Below are positions 32,960-43,451 of a stretch of 64,000 nucleotides of DNA, one piece after another. How positions within the stretch are numbered: position 1 is the stretch's first letter; each line of letters opens with the position of its first letter. The notes beneath the pieces were generated by a model. The model was given only the letters and a program-made list of their open reading frames with translations. It ran no database searches and was not told the origin of the DNA. This DNA is from Cercospora beticola. Taxonomy: Eukaryota; Ascomycota; Dothideomycetes; Mycosphaerellales; Mycosphaerellaceae. Location: positions 2,728,001 through 2,792,000 of the forward strand of contig NC_088939.1 of the NCBI RefSeq assembly GCF_033473495.1, written 5' to 3'. A program made the position numbers and the translations under genes.

Positions 32960-33590
32960 GATGGCTGTGTGGTTCTCAGCATGGAGGAGCTAGCACCGAT
33001 TGGTACATGCGAATAGCCGGAATGTACACCACGATCAATCACGATCGTGTGGGCAAATATCAGATAGCTTGGTGCTAGCAGCAAAGGATTACGAGTGTGC
33101 GACATACTGACCTTTTCGACGTGCAGTCAATCGAACAGCGCCAAGCCGAGTATTGGGTAGTACGATAACAAAGAAGAGCTCGAGCAGGTAGTCCCTTCTT
33201 AAGTACCGCGTTGGACGCGTTGTAATGTTCATGAGGGGATTGCCAGGGTGGAGATCCATCTCTGATCCGTGCTCGAACGCGGAAAGCTCTAGAAGACACG
33301 TGCCTGTCAGGCTATGCCCAGGAACTTTGAGCCGGGAATGGCTCCACGGTAATGATAGTCGGACGTACTCAGTCAAGAAGACAAGTACAGGCAGGCAGTG
33401 ACTGCGCCACACGGCTCGTCCTGGTCGTTGCGTCCGGAATACTCGGCCAAGTCGAGGTATCGCATCATTCGAAGAGACGTTGATGGGAATTCTTGTCAAT
33501 GTAGCACATGCATGTTCGAGTCCGATATGATCGCGAAGGGAGTCGTTTCGAGAGGCGGGTGTCCTATTTTCACCTACTCGAGGCACGGGT
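32960..33590. other. Intergenic
   Basis: Upstream of the DUF7726-like gene and downstream of the methyltransferase gene. A minus frame (33089-33625) overlaps the methyltransferase end in another frame and has no domain. Nothing is supported. Confidence 0.6.
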
Positions 33591-34340
33591 CTACGCAGAC
33601 TGTGCCTTTCTGAGCACGAAAGCATAGTACTCGAAAGAGTTCTCGCTCGGCTTGAGCACTTCCGTATGCATGTCCCACAGGGTGTCCTGATTCAGCAATG
33701 GCTTCACAAAATGAGGCTGTCGATAGGTTATGTAGAGGAAGACGCCATTGGGTTTGAGAGCGCGAGCAACCTTAGCGCCGTCAGTACTGAGACAAATGCA
33801 GGATGCGAGAGCATACCTCTTTCATGTATCGACCGCTGTTCTCTTTGACGTCGTCGGGCGGATCCCATGGGCTTCCGTGAATCATTGCGTCCAGCGTACC
33901 TTTGTCGAACGCTACCTCGATGGATTGGCTCGCGATGACAGGCATGTCTCGAACATCTTCGCACAACCAGGTCGTTCCCTCAAGAGGTTGTGCAGTCATG
34001 AGCTTGACTACGACCGGAGAGAAGTCCACGCAGATTTGGTTCTTGTATCCTTGATCCAGCAGTTCTCGCGGCACGGTCTTTCCAAAGATATAAATCAGAT
34101 GACAGAAAAGAGACATATCTCTCTAGCGATACTCACGCTATCTCCTGCTCCAAGATGCAAGATCTTCGGATCTTGCGACGGCGGAAAGGGCTCAAAGAGG
34201 TGCTTCTCTAGAAAGGGCTGGAGATCACTGTAGGATCGAAACCATTCATGCGTGGCATTCTTGCCATCGGATTTGGCGTATCTTGCATCCCAGTATTCTG
34301 CACGCGCCAAAGCCTCGTTCTCTTCTTCTCGAGATGGCAT
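33591..34340 (-). CDS. Class I SAM-dependent methyltransferase, EEF1A-KMT4-like
   Basis: Exons 34340-34137, 34077-33817 and 33770-33591 (introns of 59 and 46 nt) join to 645 nt, giving 214 residues. Motifs are the N-terminal Y-W-D-A-R-Y and E-W-F, motif I L-H-L-G-A-G-D-S (SAM binding), V-D-F-S-P-V-V-V, a D-V-R-D-M-P stretch, F-D-K-G-T-L-D-A and a late A-L-K-P-N-G-V-F. This order and the E/DKGTLDA block are typical of lysine methyltransferases acting on translation factors (human EEF1AKMT4/METTL13 group). The exact substrate is inferred. It is divergently paired with a PLD-like gene 212 bp away. Confidence 0.85.
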
Positions 34341-34552
34341 GGCTCGGGATGCACAAAAGATGTGCTGTGCGTTTTGTCGAATTGAAGGAGAGATCAAACA
34401 ACAATGAAGAAAGAAACGTCGACCCTGTGTGACTGAGGCAGAACTTCGGCCAAGAAATTGACGCGCAGCGCAGCAATTGGTCACGTTCCTGAAGACGTCT
34501 CCACTTCCAACTGCCCTATACAGCTTATCGACAAACCTCGCAGGACATTCCA
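34341..34552. promoter_or_regulatory. Short bidirectional promoter
   Basis: Only 212 bp separate the ATG codons of the methyltransferase (minus) and PLD-like gene (plus), so both must be driven from this interval. No specific factor site was identified. Confidence 0.6.
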
Positions 34553-35830
34553 ATGTCCGAAACGGCCAATATCCGCTCATTGACCTTTGGAACCGGATAC
34601 CAAATATTCAAGTCCTCAATTCTCCCCGCCATCGAATCTGCCGAAGAAGAAGTCATCCTCACAACCTGTTTCTGGGCTGCAAGTCCAACGCGTGACGCGC
34701 TCAATGACACGCTCCTCAAGTTGAGTGCCAAAGCTCTCGCCCGGAGTCCACCGAATTCATCCGTCAGGAGAATTAAAGTCCGGATCGGCTTCTCCTCTTC
34801 ATCATTATTGCAAAAACTCTTCCATACATCCTCACCTTCTGGACGTATTTACTCTCCTTCGGAATGGAGTAAGAAACTAGGACTTCCTGCTGCTGAAGAC
34901 TTGGAGGGGCTCGATCTGGAAGTCACGAGTATCTTCTTCTTGCCTTTCAGTGTTTGGCACCCGAAATTTGTGGTAGTAGACCGGAAGGAGGTGTTCTTGC
35001 CAAGCTGTAATGTCTCGTGGGAGGAGTGGTTTGAGGGATGCGTGAGGCTGGACGGAAGCGAACTCGTGAGGGACTTTTTGAAATTCTGGGAGCTGAAATG
35101 GAGGGGAAGACTTGAAGGACTGGAGTCTTCGCTGCAGACTGGAGAATCAGGGCACGATTCAAGGCCCACGACGAACTCTCTGGGGCTGGAAAATGTCAAG
35201 TATAAGTTCTTGCCTTCGCCACATCACCGTAATCCGAGGTTTCGATTCTTTCCCTGGCAGAAGTGTGCTGATCCCCCAAGGACGCCACTGAACGTGGAGT
35301 TGCTGGAGTTGTTCGCTGGGGCGAAGAAGAGCATATATGTGCAGAGTCCAAATGTGACGTGCCCACCTGTCCTGAAGCACCTCCTCGACGCAGTGAGGCG
35401 AGGCGTGGACGTCACGATTGTCACGAGTGAGAAGCTCATGATACTGGAGCAGCTGGTCACAGCAGGCACTACAACGAGCAGATGCATGGGCAAGCTGGTG
35501 AAGAGTCATCAGACCATGGTACAGGCTCCTCGAGATGTAGAGGCAGGCGCTGCAGCTGCTGGGTCTTTGCGCATCTCTTATTACGTGCCACGATCGAGAA
35601 CTACAGCCACGGTTGGCGAGCCGGTTCAATCGCATCTCAAGCTGACGATTGTTGACAACGAAGCAATCGTGTTCGGCAGCGGCAACATGGATCGTGCTTC
35701 GTGGTACACGAGCCAAGAGCTAGGTGTAGCGTTCTACTCCAATGAGCTAGTAGCCGAGACCAAGCAAAAGCTGCAGCATCAGCTGGAAGGGCGAACGAAG
35801 CTCTATTACGAAGCTACAAAAGGCAGCTAG
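34553..35830 (+). CDS. Phospholipase D-like (two-HKD) protein
   Basis: A single exon encodes 425 residues. Two HxK motifs of the PLD superfamily are visible: H-P-K-F-V-V-V-D near residue 140, and S-H-L-K-L-T-I-V-D with the G-S-G-N-M-D-R-A-S-W block near 360-385, the usual order for a bilobed enzyme. The first motif ends with S-C-N-V-S-W instead of G-S-x-N. No signal peptide is evident. Family members hydrolyse or transfer phosphatidyl groups (for example cardiolipin synthase-like). The substrate here is unknown. Confidence 0.82.
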   Translation: MSETANIRSLTFGTGYQIFKSSILPAIESAEEEVILTTCFWAASPTRDALNDTLLKLSAKALARSPPNSSVRRIKVRIGFSSSSLLQKLFHTSSPSGRIYSPSEWSKKLGLPAAEDLEGLDLEVTSIFFLPFSVWHPKFVVVDRKEVFLPSCNVSWEEWFEGCVRLDGSELVRDFLKFWELKWRGRLEGLESSLQTGESGHDSRPTTNSLGLENVKYKFLPSPHHRNPRFRFFPWQKCADPPRTPLNVELLELFAGAKKSIYVQSPNVTCPPVLKHLLDAVRRGVDVTIVTSEKLMILEQLVTAGTTTSRCMGKLVKSHQTMVQAPRDVEAGAAAAGSLRISYYVPRSRTTATVGEPVQSHLKLTIVDNEAIVFGSGNMDRASWYTSQELGVAFYSNELVAETKQKLQHQLEGRTKLYYEATKGS

Positions 35831-35838
35831 TCTAGAGT

Positions 35839-37571
35839 TCAAGGCTGGCCGTGCTCGTCTTCTGTGTCTGTTGCGCTACCGCCGTCACCATCCTCATGCT
35901 CCATTCCCGTCAACGGATCTGTCTCGGCTGCTGGGATCTGCGCTCGGTGTTTCTCATGCCTTACAAGATGAGAGGCCAGACTCAAAGCGAGCACGCTCAA
36001 GCCATGCACTAGAGTGCTTCCGAGCACAATGAAAGACACTACCGGAAAAATGGTCTCTATGCCTTTCTGGCGATCCGTCAACGGCGGCGAGTATTCCGGA
36101 GGATGATCATCGGGTGTAGAGCTCCCTGTCTCCAACACTGCTCTGCCCTCAATTGCGAGGAACAGAGCACCAAGACCCATTGGGCCGAAGTGTCCGCAGA
36201 ATATTGCTTCTCGAAATGTTCTGATGTCCGGAATAAATTTGTATGTGGCCAACACGATTGGGATTCTGCGGAATAGCAAAACTAGAGCCAAGAATCCGAG
36301 CAGCCGGGGTACAGTGATCCAAGGCGTCAGGTATGTGTTACTGTACGACTCAAACGGCAGGATGGTGCCCACGTAGACAAACATCGAGGAGTTGAGGAGT
36401 AGATCGATGATGTTCGGCAGGTGTGCTTCCTTCGTCTTCTTTGCGAACCAGCCATCTCGAGCGAATCCATAGCCACCACCGAAAGCGACCAAGAAGTCAT
36501 CTGAATCCAAAGTCGATCCGACGCCCACGCAGAATATGGCTAGCAGCAAGTAGAACACTGTGAATCCGGCATTATCGATGTAGCCACGAGAGTGACTGAA
36601 TCGCAAGACCCAGTTGAAGGTGGTGCCGATGACAAGGCCGATGAAGACTCCGAACGCGCACTGCCAAAGGATTGTGATAAGGAACCAGTCCTTAAAAGCA
36701 TCGCCGATGGTGTGCTGTGTCAAGAGGAACAGGCCAATGTAGAGGAACGGGAAGGACACGCCGTCATTGCAACCAGATTCAGCGCTCAGCATGTCCTTTA
36801 GTCTCTTCGGAACCCGGGTAGAGAATTGTGAGTTAGACAAGATACTCGCTGCGAGGACCGGATCCGTTGGTGTGAGGCACGCCGAGATGATGAGAGCAGT
36901 CGACCAGCTGGTTTCGAAAATGTACTTTGCGAATACGGCGCACACGACCCAGCCAAAAGTCATTACGGGTCCGAGAAGCATAGCGACCGATTTCCAGTGT
37001 CTGCGAGCGTACCTTTTTGGCAGTTCGACACCTGCAGTTTGTTAGATCTGCTATCAGAAGAGCTATTGGATGTTCTTCCACGTACCCACTGCGAAGACTT
37101 GGATGCCGACAATGACTCTAGTCAACTCTTGCACGGTGCCATCTCCCTGCAATAAAGTCAATGCTCTGAACATGCTTCACCTTTGCGATGATCTTACCCA
37201 GCCCCATCCGCCTCTGCCTTCACTGCCACATCCTTTTCCATCGCAGAAATTGGGCGTGAGCCAGCGCAGGACTTGTGGGCCCAACAAGATCCCGACGAGC
37301 AAGGCTATCGGTGGTTCCGACAAATGTACTAGATTCGGAATCGTCAGTCACTTGCGTTGTAAACCCGGATTCTGTTAATATTCACGTCGGTTGCGCAAGA
37401 AATTTGTGAAGAGCACATAGCTTATCAGGAAGGTCGAGAGCAGCAGATAGGTGAGGTGCGGAGGCGTTGCCTCGATTCTGAGAACGAAAGGTGAGTTGTC
37501 AGTGCCCTGCATCATCTCTAATACGGTTTCTGGCGATGAGTTGAGGGTTGCACGCACTGGTCCCAAACCAT
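35839..37571 (-). CDS. Na+/H+ antiporter, CPA1/Nha1 type, five exons
   Basis: Exons 37571-37558, 37477-37386, 37328-37198, 37146-37086 and 37031-35839 join to 1491 nt, giving 496 residues, with all phases consistent. The 14-nt first exon supplies MVWDQ, which then continues IEATPPHLTY, the usual start of fungal Nha1/Sod2 proteins. A longer minus frame with in-frame Met codons at 37515 and 37512 was considered and rejected. About 11-12 hydrophobic helices are present. The ion-binding motif T-D-P-V-L-A and the G-V-E-L-P-K and G-C-N-D-G-V blocks match the family. The cytosolic tail is short (ends ...DTEDEHGQP), unlike long-tailed Nha1. It exports Na+ or K+ for protons at the plasma membrane. Confidence 0.9.
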
Positions 37572-38323
37572 GCTGGCATATATAGCAGGTAACTGTCGTC
37601 CTCTGTACAATATCGGATAGTGCTGGCTCAGCGTGGAATGGTGCGAAGCTGGCACGTGTTGATGCTGTCTCTCTGGTAGGTTGCGGAGGCTTTGAGAAGT
37701 TCCAGATGAAGAGAAATGATGGTTGTCAATTCGAAGGAGCGTCAGTGGTTGGAGCGTAGAGTTTTGTTGATGATGCCGTCACTCTGTGTCGTTCGCGCGT
37801 TGGAATCCCAAAAGCTTGTCTGCCTACCGAAGGTCCTACAGCAGTGCCAAGAGACTGTGAAGAGGCTCTATCATGCAGCACAGCGGTCTCCGAGTCCCAA
37901 TGAGACTGCAATATGCGCGATGGTACATGTGTTGTTCACGCAGCTGCAATCGCCATGTTTATTGCTGTGGACAAGCTTTTTGTAGCGCCAAACCTAGCCT
38001 GCCGGTGGCTCGTGCGTGCTGTCGTCTTGGCTTGAGTCGTCAGGCAAGGATAAATGCACGACCAGGTTTACAATACAATGACATTGGTCGTGCGAGAAGA
38101 CGCCCAATTCTCCTTTGGAGGCCAATCGCAGCGCACGACGGCGAAGTCTGGACAGGAACCCATTCTGTGGCGCCTCCAGCTCTGGCTCAGCCTCGCCGAT
38201 CAGCAACGGTAAGCGCATGCAGCTTTGGCGATGTGGCTACACCCACCTCTCGCGTATCCTTAGCATCTTTCTTGCTTCTTGCACAACTCCTCCTCTGCGT
38301 GACGATAACAGCAGGTTCACGCC
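37572..38323. other. Divergent intergenic region
   Basis: This holds the promoters of the antiporter (minus) and the DUF7053 gene (plus). The plus frame 37873-38742 is a shadow overlapping the DUF7053 gene. Nothing else is supported. Confidence 0.6.
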
Positions 38324-39541
38324 ATGGGGCGCTCACATATCGTCCACATCACGCCCGTTCCCGCTGGCATATCGCGCGAGGCTGCGGTGGCCCGACTCCA
38401 CGACCATGTCGCCATGATGCAGCTAAATCCGCTGATAGTACGACACGAGCTCTGCGACGCGCCGCCGGCCGCGACAAAAGACGAAGCGGAGCTGGCGACC
38501 TGGTACTCAATCACGGACGTGATCAATTACTTGCCGGGCGGCATAGCAAAGGGCGAAGTTTCGTACAAGGCGTGCTTCTACAATTTGAGCAATGGGATAC
38601 AGACCCACGTGTTTGCGCCGGCAGGAGTGGATATCAAGAGCCGATGGAGTATAGGCGGGAACGAGCCAGGCGAGTCTCGAGAGCCCTCCGAACTGGGAGT
38701 AGACAAGCCCAAGGAAGGCCTGTACATCAAAGAAGAGATTGAATTGAAATGCAACATGCTGATGGGCGCATTCGTGAAGCGCAACCTGCAGAACAGCCAT
38801 CGAGAAGTGCATGACAAGATAATATCAATGGCTGCGGAGTTACAAGAAAAGCTGAAGTCGGCACTTGGGATTGAGTCTCACGCTGCGGAACGTCCTCAGA
38901 GCGACGACAATCTGGTTAGGCGCGCGTACTATGGCCACCCTTCGGCGCCTGCTGACTCGCACAGATCAAATCGGAGCCGTGAGATTGACTTCTCATGCAC
39001 GTGTCGAGGAACGACCCACCTCCCTTCATGTTCGTTCTTCCATCCTGGAGACCTCCAGCACCACGGTACTCAGCTACCATCGTCGATACCATACTATGCG
39101 ATTCCCTTACCTGCTTCCGCATCACCTTATTCTGCATCCGTTGTTCCTGCGACTGCGCCCCTGGAGCGCTGTCTTTCAGAGCTGCACGGCTCTCCAGCTT
39201 CTGGCAAGTGCATGTGTACTGGTGGCCTCCACGATGAGGGCTGTTCATTCTACCCGGGATTACGCATACCGCAAGCCACGTCTGCCCCTTTGCTTTCGAA
39301 TTCGTCACCTGGCTCCATTCAGTCAGAATCAGTGCAACCTCGAGCGGTGACCAACGTGGATGTGCCACGTCTGGATGCGCCTCAGCGCAGAAGCCAGCCA
39401 GGTTTAATCACACAACGACCTGGCGAGCAAGCAGAACTACCTTCAGCCCGTTCGCCTGTTGAGAGCAGCCCCAGTAACTTTTCGCGACCCTTCTCTACAC
39501 ATGGACTAGAACACAGATCGAGCGACAAGATGCCAGCTTGA
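38324..39541 (+). CDS. DUF7053-domain protein
   Basis: A single exon encodes 405 residues. The N-terminal half (about 1-185) matches fungal DUF7053: H-I-T-P-V-P-A-G-I-S-R-E, L-H-D-H-V-A-M-M-Q-L-N-P-L, T-W-Y-S-I-T-D, Y-L-P-G-G-I-A-K-G and L-K-C-N-M-L-M. These proteins resemble SRPBCC/START-type lipid-binding folds, though no ligand is known. The C-terminal half is low complexity, with two Cys clusters (C-T-C-R-G...C, C-M-C-T-G...C) that could bind metal. It lies 443 bp upstream of wetA on the same strand. Confidence 0.82.
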   Translation: MGRSHIVHITPVPAGISREAAVARLHDHVAMMQLNPLIVRHELCDAPPAATKDEAELATWYSITDVINYLPGGIAKGEVSYKACFYNLSNGIQTHVFAPAGVDIKSRWSIGGNEPGESREPSELGVDKPKEGLYIKEEIELKCNMLMGAFVKRNLQNSHREVHDKIISMAAELQEKLKSALGIESHAAERPQSDDNLVRRAYYGHPSAPADSHRSNRSREIDFSCTCRGTTHLPSCSFFHPGDLQHHGTQLPSSIPYYAIPLPASASPYSASVVPATAPLERCLSELHGSPASGKCMCTGGLHDEGCSFYPGLRIPQATSAPLLSNSSPGSIQSESVQPRAVTNVDVPRLDAPQRRSQPGLITQRPGEQAELPSARSPVESSPSNFSRPFSTHGLEHRSSDKMPA

Positions 39542-39984
39542 AAATGCGAACAGATGAGAGTTTTATGACTGGCCATGCTACAGTACAAGTCTGAAACACA
39601 GAGATCGTGGGATCGCACGTCACAGCGGGAGCGCCGCCCATCATGCATTCCTTACCAACTGAGCGGCAGTAATGGAATGCGCGCTTATACAAAGCCATTC
39701 TCGTGAGCAACGTCACCTCATGTGCCGTGAAGCTACGTCGCCATGTGCAACGGCCAATCGACGTTGTCTCTGGGTCTACCGCGTGGAATGCGTGGAGGCT
39801 GGGAAGAATAGCTATGTCCTAGCATCGCATCATCTGATTACCCTTTGCGGAAGCTTCTTTGATTCAGTAAGATACCACGGCCGACGCATATCGCGAAATT
39901 CAAATCAGCGAAGTTCTGCGCGCTGTTGCTGACAGCTGAGAACCTGCCGACTTCTGGAAGTGTCTGGAACAGCCGCCGCCCGCC
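39542..39984. promoter_or_regulatory. Upstream region of wetA
   Basis: This interval follows the DUF7053 stop and precedes the wetA ATG. It should hold the wetA promoter. I could not identify a certain AbaA-type site by eye. A tRNA-like box pattern on the minus strand was examined and rejected. Confidence 0.45.
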
Positions 39985-41811
39985 ATGGCTGTTACGAGCC
40001 GCAAGAGCTTGAACCACATGCGGCCTGTCAACAAAGAATTTGACTGGGACAGCATCCGCGACAATGTCCTTGAGGAATATCTAGGCGACGATCCTTTTGG
40101 CTTTGGAGAAACTCAACGAGAACGTAGCAGTTCTGATGACTCCTGCCAGCTCTTTGATTTTTCCGGATCGAGCGAACAAAGCAATCAAACAGAGGCGACC
40201 TCGCCAATCCCTCCTTGGGACCCAGAAGAGTCGACAGCACCTGCGGCGTGCCAGCCAAAGGCCAAGGCGCCATCGGACTTCTGGCACAAAAAGCTACGAG
40301 CACTAGAGCAAAATGCAGCAGAGTGCGAGAGGCGACAAAAGCTCCGAGCAGCGAAGTCACATCCCGATTTCCTAAGCTTGGGTGGCTTCCCTTCGCCTCC
40401 AGCTATACCAGCTTCACCCACTGGCCAATCATACTCTGCGCAGCGATCAAAGTCCCGTACTACTGGTAACGCTGCAAACGGAAACAAGACACCCACACAA
40501 CAGCGTAGTGTATCAAATCTTCGGGCTGTGTCACGTGGCCGGCCTGTTGGGGTGATGAAGCCTGCAGCCACTGCTGCTATCAACCCAAATGCCACCATCC
40601 GCCAGCGAAATGGTTCTCCGTCTAAGATGATGAATCCTTCCAGGTATCGAGCGGGCTTCAAGGACGTATGGGCGGAGCGAATACTTCAAAGTCCCAAAAA
40701 GTTTGAGCTGCGCGTGGACAACAACATAAACACATTTCCAGAGTCTCCGCCGCTCTCGGCCAGATCTGCACAGCACTCCTTCGCTGCATTCGGTTCACCA
40801 ACATTCTCTGCCATTGAGGGGAGTGATGAACAGATATCGCCATTGGCGAGCACGTTCAATCAGGCTACCCGCATTCACACACCTCTCGCATCGCCACTTC
40901 TAAGTCCAGGAAGTCATACTGCTCCGTCGTACTTCGACGTAGCACCGCCTCTGCCTGGAAATCCATACACGACACAGACAGTACCTTTGAACGACACCGC
41001 ACCTCTGTATCCTGACAGAACCTGGCCACTTGCTGCAAACAAGATCCAGGAATTCGATTTTGGCTTTGACAGCTCCCCGAAACTCGACGACCCATGGAGC
41101 ACCACAAGTGCACCACACGTCGACCCGTTCGCCTCGACGTTTCAGGCGACGGCATCGGCAGTTGACCCTCAGGACCCATTCATTGGCCTTGAGAATACCC
41201 TTGAGCACAGTCTTCGTATCAACGCCCATGCTCAGAATCAGAACCTTGGGCTCGGCATCAGTTGCGACTCAAATGGGAACTACACCACTGTTCCTGGCAA
41301 CGTGCTGCACATCTCTTCTATGCCGCCATCTAGCACTCCGTACTATGTTCCCTCGCTACCAAACGGCCTCCCAAGCACAAACTTCCGGCCACCGAACGGT
41401 CTTCACGCCGCCTCAAAGCCCGCGAATCTCGACTTTCCACTTACGCCGCAACGTCAAAGGGGCCGCAACTCACACGACCGCTCGCCATCACCCACGCGCC
41501 CAGGCACAGAGTCCCGATCACGGCAAACATCTGCCTCTCGTCGCAGATCACAACACCGCAGAACGAAATCTGCGAGCACGACACCTCGTCATCACGGAGG
41601 CGACAAAGGCGGTGGTTTCGTCAACTTCACACCTGGCGATGCGGGCAAGATTCTAAGTGGTGTCGCACCCTCGGGTAGCTCGAAGACGAAAGCGAGGAGG
41701 GAGAAGGAAGCTGCCGACAAGAGACGGAAATTGAGTCAGGCAGCTATGCAGGCTGTCATTGAGGCTGGAGGGGACGTGGAGAGCTTGCAGAGAGCAGGGG
41801 TAATATCTTGA
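39985..41811 (+). CDS. wetA: Developmental regulatory protein WetA
   Basis: A single exon encodes 608 residues. The strongest evidence is the C-terminal block (about 545-608): G-F-V-N-F-T-P-G-D-A, G-V-A-P-S-G-S-S-K-T-K-A-R-R-E-K-E and K-R-R-K-L-S-Q-A-A-M-Q-A-V, the ESC1/WetA DNA-binding region. An acidic N-terminus (EFDWDSIRDNVLEEYLG) and a long Pro/Ser-rich middle match other WetA proteins. In Aspergillus, WetA works after BrlA and AbaA to control conidial wall maturation and spore dormancy. Its presence marks the organism as a conidiating Pezizomycotina. Confidence 0.93.
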   Translation: MAVTSRKSLNHMRPVNKEFDWDSIRDNVLEEYLGDDPFGFGETQRERSSSDDSCQLFDFSGSSEQSNQTEATSPIPPWDPEESTAPAACQPKAKAPSDFWHKKLRALEQNAAECERRQKLRAAKSHPDFLSLGGFPSPPAIPASPTGQSYSAQRSKSRTTGNAANGNKTPTQQRSVSNLRAVSRGRPVGVMKPAATAAINPNATIRQRNGSPSKMMNPSRYRAGFKDVWAERILQSPKKFELRVDNNINTFPESPPLSARSAQHSFAAFGSPTFSAIEGSDEQISPLASTFNQATRIHTPLASPLLSPGSHTAPSYFDVAPPLPGNPYTTQTVPLNDTAPLYPDRTWPLAANKIQEFDFGFDSSPKLDDPWSTTSAPHVDPFASTFQATASAVDPQDPFIGLENTLEHSLRINAHAQNQNLGLGISCDSNGNYTTVPGNVLHISSMPPSSTPYYVPSLPNGLPSTNFRPPNGLHAASKPANLDFPLTPQRQRGRNSHDRSPSPTRPGTESRSRQTSASRRRSQHRRTKSASTTPRHHGGDKGGGFVNFTPGDAGKILSGVAPSGSSKTKARREKEAADKRRKLSQAAMQAVIEAGGDVESLQRAGVIS

Positions 41812-42024
41812 TACATCGAAGCAAGATGAAGAGAAATGACAGAGCATAGAGAAATTTCAGCGACAAGCAAGTCTTTGCAGATTTCCGCTTTTCAGCTTGA
41901 AGGATTCATGTACATAGTATTTTTGCTCTCGGCCAAAGTAATTTGAGGCCCAGGAAGTTATTAAGCAACCAATCATCTGCATTTCACTTCCTACTGCTAC
42001 CCTCAACAAATCTCTGGCAATTCG

Positions 42025-42616
42025 CTACTCCCTCCCAGATCGACACCCATCATTCTCGGAATGCCTCCCTTGCGTAAACCCATAAAGCGGCAAAGTCCCA
42101 TCTCCGCCATCAGTCCTCAGATATCCCAAGGTTCCCTCACTCACATAATTACCATACAAGGCATCACAGCTATACCCAGCAGGATGTGAAGGATACCAAT
42201 CTCGTCGAACAATCATGTGATCGACTTCCGAGTTCACGTAGCGATCGAGTGGTTGCGTGCCTGGGACTCGGGAAGTGTAAATGTACATTGTATTGCCTTC
42301 GAGTTGGAAACCTGGCGCGTTCTCGCAGGCGGGATGTGTGGTCATGAGATATTGGTTTTGTTGGACGTGGCGGCAGCGGTAACTGGAAATGAGCATTAGT
42401 TGGAGTGGTGGAGGGAGAGAAGGTGAGGCAAGTGTACAGTGCTGTTGTGCCTGGAAGATTGTCTCTCAGGCCGTAGCCCCAGAGGACTGGATCGCCGCGG
42501 AAGCCGACCTGGCGTGCGTACTCGCCATTGAAATCGGAGGTGTAGAAATGGCGGACTGTGGAGCGAGCTGCGGTGAGAGAGGCAGACAGAGCTGCGATGA
42601 GGAGGGTTGTCTTCAT
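42025..42616 (-). CDS. Small secreted protein, DUF5648-like
   Basis: Exons 42616-42438 and 42382-42025 (55-nt intron, GTACAC donor, TTCCAG acceptor) join to 537 nt, giving 178 residues. A signal peptide (MKTTLLIAALSASLTAA) precedes a mature protein with four cysteines. Motifs resemble DUF5648 repeats: T-A-L-Y-R-C, H-F-Y-T-S-D-F, Y-I-Y-T-S, V-D-H-M-I-V and G-T-L-P-L-Y-G-F, an alternating Tyr/Trp-rich pattern. Small size, secretion and even cysteine count fit an effector candidate. The role is not known. Confidence 0.78.
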
Positions 42617-43451
42617 GTTTGAGTCGTTCGAAGTTCCAGACCGATGATGATGATGCGCTTTGGATCTGGGAATCGAGTGAAGCTTTATACATTGCTGGAA
42701 GCCCGTATATAGAAATCTTGACAATTGCTATTCCGCAATCATATATGCATTCTTCGCCTACGCACGTGGGTAGCTCGGTCCTAGAGACTTTCGTTCGCTC
42801 TGTGCCGGAAAGATAGCTGGTCTAGACAGTCGTCGGTGGGGAACATGTAGGCCGCTCAGGTTGCCGGTCCTATGAGAACCACGTTGAGCATTCTGTTGGC
42901 TGCCATTGTAACGTTTCATTGCTTGCCAAGAGTCCATCGGTATAGTGCCGCCGCTTCATCTGCGCTCGGCGAGCTGGAGAGTGTTGACAGCTACGTGAGG
43001 GTTCAATGGCCATGCAGGGCAGCCGCACAAGCCTTGGTGCTAAGCTCGTAAAAGGAAGCTGCCACCTCTTAGCTTGGTTTTCTCAGCGAGTGCCAAGACG
43101 TTTATACGACCAAGGAGTGCGTCGACAGTGAGCCATGCTTCTACTGCATCTAGTAAGGCACAGCTTGCCGCCGAAGCTTTTGGCAATCGCAGATCGTGCC
43201 TTCTATGGCAAGCTGGTACCTGCGCATTCGCTACTCCGGGCGTCCTATTGGCTTATGCCCTGCTATGGCCAGATTTGACGGCGAGAACTGGAGCAACGCC
43301 GGGAAGTATGCTCACAGTGTAGAAGTGAAGGTCGGTGCATTCTGCCTGAAATCTGAAAATCCAGATAAGCGTCCGTTGAGAGCCCCCGACTCGAGTTAGT
43401 CTGTACCGTAGTAATGTAGATGTGCGGCATCGGAACGATGATTCTTCAATG
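42617..43451. other. Intergenic
   Basis: The upstream region of the secreted protein and the 3' region of the F-box gene share this interval. Short frames on the plus strand have no features. Nothing is supported. Confidence 0.6.

Noticed and set aside
33089..33625. 178-codon minus-strand frame downstream of the methyltransferase
   Set aside because: It overlaps the last methyltransferase exon in another frame and shows no domain.
39596..39675. tRNA-like A-box pattern on the minus strand (GCTCAGTTGGT)
   Set aside because: The D stem does not close, the T-loop lacks TTC, and no acceptor stem pairs.
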